From Agromyces seonyuensis (lineage in GTDB: Bacteria; Actinomycetota; Actinomycetes; Actinomycetales; Microbacteriaceae), in assembly GCF_009789225.1 (NCBI RefSeq), contig NZ_WSTA01000001.1, positions 106,854-170,853 on the forward strand: a DNA stretch of 64,000 nucleotides. The letters run 5' to 3'. The number at the start of each line of letters is the position of its first letter. Position 1 is the stretch's first letter. Under the pieces are notes generated by a model. The model saw nothing but the letters and a program-made list of their open reading frames with translations. It searched no databases and was not told the origin of the DNA. This document shows, one piece after another, positions 14,387 through 21,967 of the stretch. A program made the translations under genes and the position numbers.

Positions 14387-15802
14387 ATGAGACGAGCGAA
14401 GATCGTCGCCACGCTCGGGCCCGCAACCTCGAGCTACGAACAGATCCGGGGCATCATCGATGCCGGAGTGGACGTGGCGCGAATCAACCGCAGCCACGGC
14501 TCCTTCGAGGAGCACGAGGCGTCCTACGCCAACGTGCGCAAGGCCGCGGCCGACGCCGGTCGCGCCGTCGCGGTCCTCGTGGACCTCCAGGGACCGAAGA
14601 TCCGACTCGGCCGTTTCGCCGACGGCCCGCACGACCTCGCCGTCGGCGACATCTTCAAGATCACGACCGAGGAGATCCTCGGCACGAAGGAGATCGTCGG
14701 CACCACCTTCAAGGGCCTCCCGCAGGACGTGAAGCCGGGAGACTTCCTCCTCATCGACGACGGCAAGGTCCGCGTCGAGGTCGTCGAGACCGACGGCGTC
14801 ACCGTCACGACCCGCGTCGTGGTGGCCGGCCCGGTCTCGAACAACAAGGGCATCAACCTGCCGGGCGTCGCCGTGAGCGTCCCCGCGCTGTCGGAGAAGG
14901 ACGAAGAGGACCTGCGTTGGGCCCTCGGCCTCGGCGCCGACCTCATCGCACTCTCGTTCGTGCGCAACGCCGAGGACATCGAGCGCGTCCACGAGATCAT
15001 GGACGAAGAGGGGCGCCGCATCCCCGTCATCGCCAAGGTCGAGAAGCCGCAGGCCGTCGATGCGCTCGAGGAGATCATCGAGGCCTTCGACGCGATCATG
15101 GTCGCCCGTGGCGACCTCGGCGTCGAGCTGCCGCTGGAGGCGGTGCCGATCGTGCAGAAGCGCGCGGTCGAGATCGCCCGTCGTCTGGCCAAGCCGGTCA
15201 TCGTCGCGACCCAGATGCTCGAGTCGATGACGCACTCGCCGGTGCCGACCCGCGCCGAGACGTCCGACGTCGCCAACGCGGTGCTCGACGGCGCCGACGC
15301 GGTCATGCTCTCGGGCGAGACGAGCGTGGGCGAGTACCCCGTCGTCACCGTGCAGACGATGGCGCGCATCGTCGAGTCCACCGAGCGCCACGGCCTCGAC
15401 CGCGTGCCGCCGCTCGGCACCAAGCCGCGCACCCAGTCGGGCGCGATCACCCTCGCGGGCGCGGACATCGCAGAGTTCGTCGGCGCGAAGTACCTCTGCG
15501 TCTTCACGGAGACGGGCGAGTCGGCGCGCCGCATGGCGCGTCTGCGGAGCCCGATCCCCATCCTGGCGTTCACGCCGGAGCAGGCCATCCTGCGCCGCAT
15601 GTCGCTGTTCTGGGGCGTCGAGTCCTTCGTCGTCGGCCGCGTCACCCACACCGACCAGATGGTCGCCCAGGTGGACGAGGTCCTCGTGAAGTCCGGCCGT
15701 GTGCAGGAGGGCGACCCGGTCGTCATCATCTCCGGTTCCCCTCCCGGTATCCCGGGCACCACGAACGACGTGCGCGTGCACCGGGTCGGCGAAGTGCTCT
15801 GA
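14387..15802 (+). CDS. pyk: Pyruvate kinase
   Basis: Last step of glycolysis: PEP plus ADP to pyruvate plus ATP. It has 471 residues. The N-terminal barrel includes KIVATLGPA, ARINRSHG (substrate and K+ site region), DLQGPKIR and the signature IMVARGDLGVELPLE. The C-terminal allosteric domain ends in PGTTNDVRVHRVGEVL. The ATG at 14387 is chosen because the protein then begins MRRAKIVATLGPAT and AGGAAG lies about 10 nt upstream. A strong hairpin follows the gene. Confidence 0.97.
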   Translation: MRRAKIVATLGPATSSYEQIRGIIDAGVDVARINRSHGSFEEHEASYANVRKAAADAGRAVAVLVDLQGPKIRLGRFADGPHDLAVGDIFKITTEEILGTKEIVGTTFKGLPQDVKPGDFLLIDDGKVRVEVVETDGVTVTTRVVVAGPVSNNKGINLPGVAVSVPALSEKDEEDLRWALGLGADLIALSFVRNAEDIERVHEIMDEEGRRIPVIAKVEKPQAVDALEEIIEAFDAIMVARGDLGVELPLEAVPIVQKRAVEIARRLAKPVIVATQMLESMTHSPVPTRAETSDVANAVLDGADAVMLSGETSVGEYPVVTVQTMARIVESTERHGLDRVPPLGTKPRTQSGAITLAGADIAEFVGAKYLCVFTETGESARRMARLRSPIPILAFTPEQAILRRMSLFWGVESFVVGRVTHTDQMVAQVDEVLVKSGRVQEGDPVVIISGSPPGIPGTTNDVRVHRVGEVL

Positions 15803-15817
15803 CCTTCCGCGCTGCGC

Positions 15818-15853
15818 GAACGGGCCGCATCCCTCCGGGGGTGCGGCCCGTTC
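15818..15853 (+). terminator. Rho-independent-like terminator of pyk
   Basis: GAACGGGCCGCA / TGCGGCCCGTTC, a perfect 12-bp stem with further CCC/GGG pairing in the loop, 16 nt after the pyk stop. The next ~130 nt up to the tRNA terminator hold no recognisable gene. Confidence 0.8.
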
Positions 15854-15981
15854 GTCGTCCCCGTCGTCGGCGGGCGGGCGCGGCGGCGCGGATGCCGTCG
15901 CGGCGGCCGCGCGGGGCCAGCGCACGAGCGCGCCTCGCCGTCATCCCGTGCCGAGTCGTACCGAACCCCGCCGAACGCGGA

Positions 15982-16013
15982 AGCGGCGCCGTCTCGGGTG
16001 AGACGACGCCGCT
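15982..16013 (-). terminator. Terminator of tRNA-Leu (minus strand)
   Basis: 14-bp stem with loop GGGT directly after the tRNA 3' end on the minus strand. The single mismatch is C/A in the plus strand and becomes a G-U pair in the minus transcript, which supports use in that direction. Confidence 0.7.
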
Positions 16014-16015
16014 CG

Positions 16016-16101
16016 TGGTGCCGGTGGTGGGGGTCGAACCCACACGCCCTTCCGGGCAAAGCATTTTGAGTGCTCCGCGTCTGCCATTCCGCCACACCGG
16101 C
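16016..16101 (-). tRNA. tRNA-Leu(CAA)
   Basis: Class II tRNA of 86 nt including an encoded CCA (16016-16018). The acceptor stem GCCGGTG / CACCGGC is perfect. The anticodon arm is GAGCA-CTCAAAA-TGCTT, giving anticodon CAA (reads UUG). The long variable arm has a CCC-GGAA-GGG hairpin, and the T-arm is GTGGG-TTCGACC-CCCAC. A variable arm of this size with anticodon CAA identifies leucine. It lies opposite in direction to both neighbours and has its own terminator. Confidence 0.96.
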
Positions 16102-16124
16102 CGGGGCCGACCATCACCATACCG

Positions 16125-16130
16125 TAGGCT
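16125..16130 (+). promoter_or_regulatory. -10 element of pdtaR, leaderless
   Basis: TAGGCT with 7 nt to the GTG start at 16138. That spacing places transcription start at or next to the start codon, and no ribosome site is visible. Confidence 0.6.
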
Positions 16131-16137
16131 TTCTTCC

Positions 16138-16743
16138 GTGACAGACACCGACAACACTCAGCCGGCCCCGCGCCGGGTCGTCGTCGCGGAAGACGAATCG
16201 CTCATCCGGCTCGACATCGTGGAGATCCTCCGAGATGCCGGATTCGAGGTCGTCGGCGAGGCCGGCGACGGCGAGACGGCCGTCCAGCTCGCGACCGAGC
16301 TGCGTCCCGATCTCGTCATCATGGACGTCCGGATGCCCCAGCTCGACGGCATCGAAGCGGCGAAGCGGCTCTCCGAGAAGCACATCGCGCCGGTCGTGCT
16401 CCTCACGGCGTTCAGCCAGAAGGAGCTCGTCGAGCGCGCGAGCGAGGCCGGTGCGCTCGCGTACGTCGTGAAGCCGTTCACGCCGAACGACCTGCTGCCC
16501 GCGATCGAGATCGCGCTCGCCCGCTACCAGCAGATCATCGCGCTCGAGGCCGAGGTCGGCGACCTCGTCGAGCGCTTCGAGACCCGCAAGCTCGTCGACC
16601 GCGCCAAGGGCCTGCTCAACGAGAAGATGGGCCTCACGGAGCCCGAGGCGTTCCGCTGGATCCAGAAGGCGTCGATGGACCGCCGGCTCACGATGAAGGA
16701 CGTCTCGCAGGCGATCATCGAGCAGCTCTCGGCCAAGAAGTGA
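16138..16743 (+). CDS. pdtaR: ANTAR-domain response regulator, PdtaR-like
   Basis: Two-domain regulator of 201 residues. The N-terminal receiver domain has the acidic pair in AEDES, phospho-acceptor Asp in LVIMDVRMPQ, the Thr in LLTAFSQ and the Lys in YVVKPF. A helical linker follows (about 135-150), then the ANTAR RNA-binding domain (about 150-195) with RKLVDRAKGLLNEKMGLTE and AFRWIQKASMDRRLT. In the PdtaS-PdtaR system the phosphorylated regulator binds paired hairpins in mRNA to affect termination or translation. No histidine kinase gene is nearby. Order relative to pyk and polA resembles the mycobacterial locus. Confidence 0.92.
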   Translation: MTDTDNTQPAPRRVVVAEDESLIRLDIVEILRDAGFEVVGEAGDGETAVQLATELRPDLVIMDVRMPQLDGIEAAKRLSEKHIAPVVLLTAFSQKELVERASEAGALAYVVKPFTPNDLLPAIEIALARYQQIIALEAEVGDLVERFETRKLVDRAKGLLNEKMGLTEPEAFRWIQKASMDRRLTMKDVSQAIIEQLSAKK

Positions 16744-16746
16744 CCT

Positions 16747-16772
16747 GAGCGGATGCCTCGCGGCATCCGCTC
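16747..16772. terminator. Terminator between convergent pdtaR and thioesterase gene
   Basis: GAGCGGATGCC / GGCATCCGCTC, 11-bp perfect stem with a 4-nt loop, 3 nt after the pdtaR stop. A second imperfect hairpin follows (about 16774-16817, CGACGACGGGGCA paired with TGCCCCGTTCGTCG), which could serve the minus-strand gene. Confidence 0.75.
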
Positions 16773-16840
16773 GACGACGGGGCATCGCGTTCGCGCGGTG
16801 CCCCGTTCGTCGTCTCCGCCGGGCCGGATGCCCGGTCGGC

Positions 16841-17248
16841 TCAGGCTGCGTCCTTGATGAGGTTCGTGATGCGCACCGTCGAGCAGCGGCGGCCCTGCTC
16901 GTCCTCGACGGCGATCTCGTGCACGGTGAGCGAGCGGCCGAGGTGGATGGGCGTGCAGACCGCGGTCACCCAGCCGCTCGTCGCCGATCGCGTGTGGGTG
17001 GCGTTGATGTCGATGCCGACGGCGAGGCGGCCCGCGCCCGCGTAGAGGTTCGCCGACATCGAGCCGAGCGATTCGCCGAGCACCACGTACGCGCCGCCGT
17101 GGAGGAGGTTCGCGGGCTGCCGATTGCCTTCGACGGGCATCCGGGCCACCGAGCGCTCGACCGAGTACTCGAGGAATTCGATCCCCATCTTCTCGGCGAG
17201 CTCGCCGATTCCTCGCTCGATCAGGAACGTCTGGGGGTCGTGGGACAC
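16841..17248 (-). CDS. Hotdog-fold thioesterase, PaaI/YdiI-like
   Basis: A 135-residue single hotdog domain, probably hydrolysing an acyl- or aryl-CoA thioester; the substrate is unknown. Family features are NLLHGGAYVVLGESLGSMSA (with the central helix Glu) and the late strand GRSLTVHEIAVEDEQGRRC, ending VRITNLIKDAA. Relatives act on phenylacetyl-CoA breakdown products or DHNA-CoA; nothing nearby decides between these. GTG start at 17248 with AAGGCGAG about 6 nt upstream. It is divergent from polA and convergent with pdtaR. Confidence 0.85.
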   Translation of the reverse strand: MSHDPQTFLIERGIGELAEKMGIEFLEYSVERSVARMPVEGNRQPANLLHGGAYVVLGESLGSMSANLYAGAGRLAVGIDINATHTRSATSGWVTAVCTPIHLGRSLTVHEIAVEDEQGRRCSTVRITNLIKDAA

Positions 17249-17310
17249 GTCGTCTCGCCTTCGGGTCGGGCCCCCGCGGCGGCACCTGCGGGGGTGTCGG
17301 AGCGCGCCAG

Positions 17311-17316
17311 TAGAGT
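17311..17316 (+). promoter_or_regulatory. -10 element of polA, leaderless
   Basis: TAGAGT with 7 nt to the chosen polA GTG (17324). A 75-nt gap separates the divergent thioesterase and polA starts and contains this element. Confidence 0.5.
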
Positions 17317-17323
17317 GGGGGCC

Positions 17324-19990
17324 GTGTCGGACGCAGCAAAGCCTACCCTCCTCGTCGTCGACGGCCATTCGCTGGCCTTCCGGGCGTTCTACGCCCTCCC
17401 GGTCGACAGTTTCCAGACCCGTGACGGGCAGCACACGAACGCCATCCACGGCTTCCTGTCGATGTTCCTGAACCTGCTCCGCAACGAGAAGCCGACCCAC
17501 GTCGCGGTCGCCTTCGACATCTCGCGGCACTCGTTCCGCACCCGCGAGTACGCCGAGTACAAGGGCACCCGCGGCGAGACGCCGTCGGAGTTCATCGGCC
17601 AGGTGCCGCTGCTCATGGAGGCGCTCGCGGCGATGAACGTGCGCACCCTCCAGAAAGAGGACTACGAGGCCGATGACATCCTCGCGACCCTCGCCAAGCG
17701 CGGCGACACGGAGGGGTACCAGGTGCTCGTCGTCTCGGGCGACCGCGACACGATCCAGCTCGTCAACGACGACGTGACGCTGCTCTACCCGTCGGTGCAG
17801 GGCGTGTCCCAGCTCAAGCGTTACGACCCCGCCGCCGTCATGGAGCGCTACGGCGTGCGCCCCGAGCAGTACCCCGAGATCGCGGCGCTCGTGGGGGAGA
17901 CGAGCGACAACCTCCCCGGCATCAACAAGGTCGGCGAGAAGACCGCCGTCAAGTGGATCAACCAGTTCGGCGGCCTCGAAGAGATCCTCGAGCACGCCGA
18001 CGAGATCAAGGGCGTCGTCGGGCAGAACCTGCGCGACCAGAAAGAGAATGCGATCCGCAACCGGCGGCTCAACCGCCTGGTCAACGACCTCGACCTGGGA
18101 CTCGCCCTCGACGAGCTCGAGGCGCAGCCGCTCGACGAGGCCGCCGTCCGCGACGTCTTCGGCCGGCTCGAGTTCAAGTCCCTGCTCGACCGCGTGCTGA
18201 AGCTCGGCGCCGAGCAGGGCGCGACGCCCGCCGCCCCGGCGCCGGAGGCGGAGCCCGCTCCGAGCGCTCCAGCGCCGCGGGAGATCCTCGACGAGGAGCT
18301 CGCCGGGTGGCTCGTCCGGGCGCAGGCCGCCGAGCCCGCCGGACTCGGGCTCTCGATCCAGCGTCAGGGCGGGCAGGTCGTCGGCGTCGGCATCGCGTCG
18401 CACGCCGAGACCGTCTTCCTCGCCTGGCAGCCGGGCCGCACCGACTACGCGCCGTTCGAGGCGTGGCTGGCCTCGGACGCGCCGAAGATCCTCGCCGACG
18501 CGAAGCCGCAGCTCGAGGCCATCGCGCGCTCCGGGCTCGCGTTCGACGGCCTCGCCCTCGACCCGCTGCTCGCGGCGTGGCTCGTGCGGCCGAACCTCAC
18601 CGAGAAGTCCCTCGGCGACCTCGTCGATCGCTACCTCGACGAGACGCTGCCGACCGGCGACCCGAACCTCCTCGTCCCCATCGACGACGGCTCGGGCCCC
18701 GCGACCGACGCGTGGTTCACCCTGCGCGTCGCCGTGCCCGTGCTGAACGCCCTTTCCGACGGCGGACGCCGGGTCCTCGCCGACATCGAACTCCCGCTCG
18801 TCGGCGTGCTCGCGGCGATGGAGCTGCGCGGCGTCGCCGTCGCCCACCCCGAGCTCGCGACGCTCTCCGACGAGCTCGCGACCGAGTCGGCCCGGCTCGC
18901 GGGCGAGGCCTTCGCCGAGATCGGGCGCGAGGTGAACCTCGGCTCCCCGAAGCAGCTCCAGGAGGTGCTCTTCGACCAGCTCGGCATGCCGAAGACGCGC
19001 GCGACGAAGACCGGCTTCTCGACGGATGCGAGCGCCCTCGCCGACCTGCAGGAGTCGAACCCGCATCCCTTCCTCGGACTGCTCCTGCAGCACCGAGACG
19101 CGACGAAGCTCCGCCAGATGGTCGAGACCCTCGACAAGGCGATCGGGGCCGACGGCCGCGTGCGCACGAGCTACGGCCAGATCGGCGCCGCGACCGGGCG
19201 CATGTCCTCGAACGACCCGAACCTGCAGAACATCCCGGTGCGAACCGAAGACGGCCGGCGCATCCGGCACGCCTTCGGCCACGGCCCCGAGTTCGCCGAG
19301 CTGCTGACGGCCGACTACTCGCAGATCGAGATGCGCATCATGGCGCACCTCTCGGAGGACCCGGGCCTCATCGAGGCGTTCAACGCTGGCGAAGACCTGC
19401 ATCGCTTCGTCGGCGCCCGCATCTTCGGCGTCTCGCCCGAGGAAGTCACCCCGAACATGCGCACGAAGGTCAAGGCGATGTCCTACGGCCTCGCGTACGG
19501 CCTCAGCGCCTTCGGCCTCTCGAAGCAGCTGCGCATCGAGCAGTCCGAGGCGAAGCAGCTCATGACCGACTACTTCGCGCGCTTCGGCTCGGTGCGCGAC
19601 TACCTCCGCGGGGTCGTCGAGCAGGCGAAGATCGACGGCTACACCGAGACGATCTTCGGCCGCCGCCGGCCGTTCCCCGACCTCGCGAGCCCGAACCGCG
19701 TGCTCCGCGACAACGCCCAGCGCGCCGCGCTCAACTCGCCGATCCAGGGCTCTGCGGCCGACATCATCAAGATCGCGATGTCGGCGATCGAGCGCGACCT
19801 CCGCGATCGCGGTCTGGCTTCCCGGATGCTCCTCCAGGTGCACGACGAGCTCATCTTCGAGGTCGCGGCGGGCGAGGGCGACGAGCTCGAGACGCTCGTG
19901 CGCGAGCGCATGGGCGGCGCCGCCGACCTGCTCGTCCCGCTCGAGGTGAGCGTCGGCCGCGGCCCGAATTGGGACGCCGCCGCGCACTGA
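17324..19990 (+). CDS. polA: DNA polymerase I
   Basis: 888-residue repair and Okazaki-fragment polymerase. Residues 1 to about 300 form the 5'-3' exonuclease (VVDGHSLAFRAFYALP, VVSGDRDTIQL, GETSDNLPGI). Residues about 320-510 have the 3'-5' exonuclease fold, but the usual metal-binding DxE is absent (the stretch reads GLGLSIQRQGG), so proofreading is probably lost, as in other actinobacterial PolA. The polymerase domain has motif A DYSQIEMRIMAHL (D664), motif B MRTKVKAMSYGLAYG and motif C VHDELIFEV (about 839). The GTG at 17324 is chosen by comparison (VSDAAKPTLLVVDGHS); upstream in-frame GTGs at 17294 and 17315 are alternatives. Confidence 0.96.
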   Translation: MSDAAKPTLLVVDGHSLAFRAFYALPVDSFQTRDGQHTNAIHGFLSMFLNLLRNEKPTHVAVAFDISRHSFRTREYAEYKGTRGETPSEFIGQVPLLMEALAAMNVRTLQKEDYEADDILATLAKRGDTEGYQVLVVSGDRDTIQLVNDDVTLLYPSVQGVSQLKRYDPAAVMERYGVRPEQYPEIAALVGETSDNLPGINKVGEKTAVKWINQFGGLEEILEHADEIKGVVGQNLRDQKENAIRNRRLNRLVNDLDLGLALDELEAQPLDEAAVRDVFGRLEFKSLLDRVLKLGAEQGATPAAPAPEAEPAPSAPAPREILDEELAGWLVRAQAAEPAGLGLSIQRQGGQVVGVGIASHAETVFLAWQPGRTDYAPFEAWLASDAPKILADAKPQLEAIARSGLAFDGLALDPLLAAWLVRPNLTEKSLGDLVDRYLDETLPTGDPNLLVPIDDGSGPATDAWFTLRVAVPVLNALSDGGRRVLADIELPLVGVLAAMELRGVAVAHPELATLSDELATESARLAGEAFAEIGREVNLGSPKQLQEVLFDQLGMPKTRATKTGFSTDASALADLQESNPHPFLGLLLQHRDATKLRQMVETLDKAIGADGRVRTSYGQIGAATGRMSSNDPNLQNIPVRTEDGRRIRHAFGHGPEFAELLTADYSQIEMRIMAHLSEDPGLIEAFNAGEDLHRFVGARIFGVSPEEVTPNMRTKVKAMSYGLAYGLSAFGLSKQLRIEQSEAKQLMTDYFARFGSVRDYLRGVVEQAKIDGYTETIFGRRRPFPDLASPNRVLRDNAQRAALNSPIQGSAADIIKIAMSAIERDLRDRGLASRMLLQVHDELIFEVAAGEGDELETLVRERMGGAADLLVPLEVSVGRGPNWDAAAH

Positions 19991-20005
19991 TCGCCGCGCC
20001 TCGAG

Positions 20006-20048
20006 CGACGGCCGGGCGATCCGGGAGGACCGGGTCGCCCGGCCGTCG
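20006..20048 (+). terminator. Terminator of polA
   Basis: Stem of about 20 bp, 14 of them perfect (CGACGGCCGGGCGA / TCGCCCGGCCGTCG), with loop GAGGA, 15 nt after the polA stop. Confidence 0.8.
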
Positions 20049-20058
20049 TGCGAGGTCC

Positions 20059-20064
20059 TAGGGT
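20059..20064 (+). promoter_or_regulatory. -10 element of the DUF885 gene, leaderless
   Basis: TAGGGT, 6 nt before the ATG at 20071 and just after the polA terminator. Confidence 0.5.
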
Positions 20065-20070
20065 CGAGGG

Positions 20071-21744
20071 ATGGCCAGCGAACCGCGCAACCCGACCGAG
20101 ATCGACGCCATCGCCGAACGGTGGGTCGACACCCAGCTCGAACTCTTCCCCCAATTCCACGTCCACCTCGGCCGTCCCGGCCGCGAGGGCGAGTACTCCG
20201 ACTACTCGCCGGCGGGCAACGAGGCCGCCGCGACTGCCGCGAAGGCCGCCCTCGCCGACATGCAGTCCGCCGCGCCGGCCGACTTCGTCGACGAGGTCAC
20301 CAAGCTCGACTTCGTGCGCGAGCTCGAGCTCGAGCTCGAGAAGCACGACGCCGGCTTCGCCGAGCGCGACCTCAACGTCATCGCCTCGCCCGCCCAGGAC
20401 ATCCGCGACATCTTCGATCTCATGCCCACGGCGACCGAGGCGGACTGGGTCGCGGTCCGCACGCGGCTCGGCAACGTCGGCGGCGCCGTCGACGGCTACA
20501 TCGAGACCCTGCGCGCCGGCATCGCCGCCGGCAACGTCCCGGCGATCCGCCAGGTGCGCGAGGTCGCCCTGCAGACCCGCAAGCACGCGCGTCCCGACGG
20601 CTTCTTCGGCGACCTCGCCGACGGCGCGGCGCCGGCCGCGGGGGAGCTCCCCGCCGTGCTCAAGGCCGAGCTGGGTGCCGGCGCCGCGGCGGCGGCCGCC
20701 GCGTACGGCCGGCTCGCCGACTTCCTCGAGCAGGAGCTCGCCCCGAAGGCGGGCGAGGCCGACGCCGTGGGGCGCGACCTCTACCAGCTCGCCTCGCGCG
20801 GATTCCTCGGCGCGAGCGTCGACCTCGACGAGACGTACGAGTGGGGCATCGAGGAACTGCACCGCATGGTCGAGGAGCAGGAGTCGATCGCCCGTCGGAT
20901 CAAGCCCGGCGCGAGCGTCGCCGAGGCGATCGCCTTCCTCGAGCAGGATGCGAGCCGCAAGCTCCACGGCACCGACGCGCTCAAGCGCTGGATGCAGGAG
21001 ACGAGCGACCGCGCCGTCGCCGAACTCGGCCGCACCCACTTCGACATCCCCGAGGAGGTGCGCGCGCTCGAGTGCATGATCGCCCCGACCCAGGAAGGCG
21101 GCATCTACTACACGGGGCCGGCCGAGGACTTCTCGCGCCCCGGTCGCATGTGGTGGTCGGTGCCCGAGGGCGTCACCGAGTTCGACACGTGGCGCGAGCT
21201 GACGACCGTCTACCACGAGGGCGTTCCGGGCCACCACCTCCAGATCGGCATCGCCACCTACAACAAGGCCGAGCTCAACTCGTGGCGCCGCATCGCCGGC
21301 ACGTCCGGCCACGCCGAAGGATGGGCGCTCTACGCGGAGCGGCTGATGGAGCAGCTCGGCTACCTCGAGGACCCGGCCGACCGGCTCGGCATGCTCGACG
21401 GGCAGCGGATGCGCGCGGCGCGCGTCGTGCTCGACATCGGCGTGCACCTCGGCAAGCAGCGCCCCGACGGCCAGGGCGCGTGGACGGGGGAGTACGCGTT
21501 CGACTTCCTCGGGCAGAACGTCAACATGAACGAGGGCTTCGTCCGGTTCGAGGTGAACCGCTACCTCGGCTGGCCGGGCCAGGCCCCGTCCTACAAGATC
21601 GGTCAGCGCATCTGGGAGCAGCTGCGCGACGAGGTCGCCCGCCGCGAGGGCGCCGCGTTCGACGTCAAGGCGTTCCACAAGCGGGCGCTCGACATCGGCG
21701 GCGTCGGCCTCGACACGCTGAAGACGGCGATCCTCGGCGCGTAG
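20071..21744 (+). CDS. DUF885 family protein, probable metallopeptidase-like
   Basis: 557 residues, all-helical by composition, no signal peptide, so cytoplasmic. The family hallmark YHEGVPGHHLQ lies at about 381-391 and resembles a zinc-binding HExxxGHH-type site; a second conserved block is GHAEGWALYAERLMEQLG (about 412-430), followed by AARVVLDIGVHLGKQ. These fit a thermolysin-like helical metallopeptidase fold, but no substrate is known for the family. It is a single-gene unit with hairpins on both sides and no functional link to polA or rpsA. Overlapping frames are shadows of this gene. Confidence 0.85.
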   Translation: MASEPRNPTEIDAIAERWVDTQLELFPQFHVHLGRPGREGEYSDYSPAGNEAAATAAKAALADMQSAAPADFVDEVTKLDFVRELELELEKHDAGFAERDLNVIASPAQDIRDIFDLMPTATEADWVAVRTRLGNVGGAVDGYIETLRAGIAAGNVPAIRQVREVALQTRKHARPDGFFGDLADGAAPAAGELPAVLKAELGAGAAAAAAAYGRLADFLEQELAPKAGEADAVGRDLYQLASRGFLGASVDLDETYEWGIEELHRMVEEQESIARRIKPGASVAEAIAFLEQDASRKLHGTDALKRWMQETSDRAVAELGRTHFDIPEEVRALECMIAPTQEGGIYYTGPAEDFSRPGRMWWSVPEGVTEFDTWRELTTVYHEGVPGHHLQIGIATYNKAELNSWRRIAGTSGHAEGWALYAERLMEQLGYLEDPADRLGMLDGQRMRAARVVLDIGVHLGKQRPDGQGAWTGEYAFDFLGQNVNMNEGFVRFEVNRYLGWPGQAPSYKIGQRIWEQLRDEVARREGAAFDVKAFHKRALDIGGVGLDTLKTAILGA

Positions 21745-21755
21745 GCGTCGCGATG

Positions 21756-21800
21756 CAGGATGCCCGTCGCCGCGGTTCCCCCGCGGCGGCGGGCATCCTG
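21756..21800 (+). terminator. Terminator of the DUF885 gene
   Basis: 20-bp stem (CAGGATGCCCGTCGCCGCGG / CCGCGGCGGCGGGCATCCTG, one G-U pair) with loop TTCCC, 11 nt after the stop. Confidence 0.85.
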
Positions 21801-21819
21801 TGCGGAAGCGGTGAGCGGG

Positions 21820-21849
21820 TTGAATCGGCTTCCGAAGTCGGGCTAGGAT
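21820..21849 (+). promoter_or_regulatory. Promoter of rpsA
   Basis: -35 TTGAAT (21820-21825) and -10 TAGGAT (21844-21849) with an 18-bp spacer, the best two-box promoter in the window. It implies a leader of about 110 nt before the rpsA ATG, room for the autogenous control seen for S1 in other bacteria; that control is not demonstrated here. Confidence 0.65.
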
Positions 21850-21967
21850 AGAACGTCACTTTTGTGACATCCATAACCGCTGCCCATCGCGGACACCACA
21901 CTCGTTCGTCACCTGGCGTTCGGCTGCGCGACGGGCCTGATTCAGTCCATATCGGAGCATCCACTAC

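Noticed and set aside
16102..16137. Second tRNA or small RNA between tRNA-Leu and pdtaR
   Set aside because: The 36 nt hold only the pdtaR -10 element and the start region of the tRNA; too short for another RNA gene.
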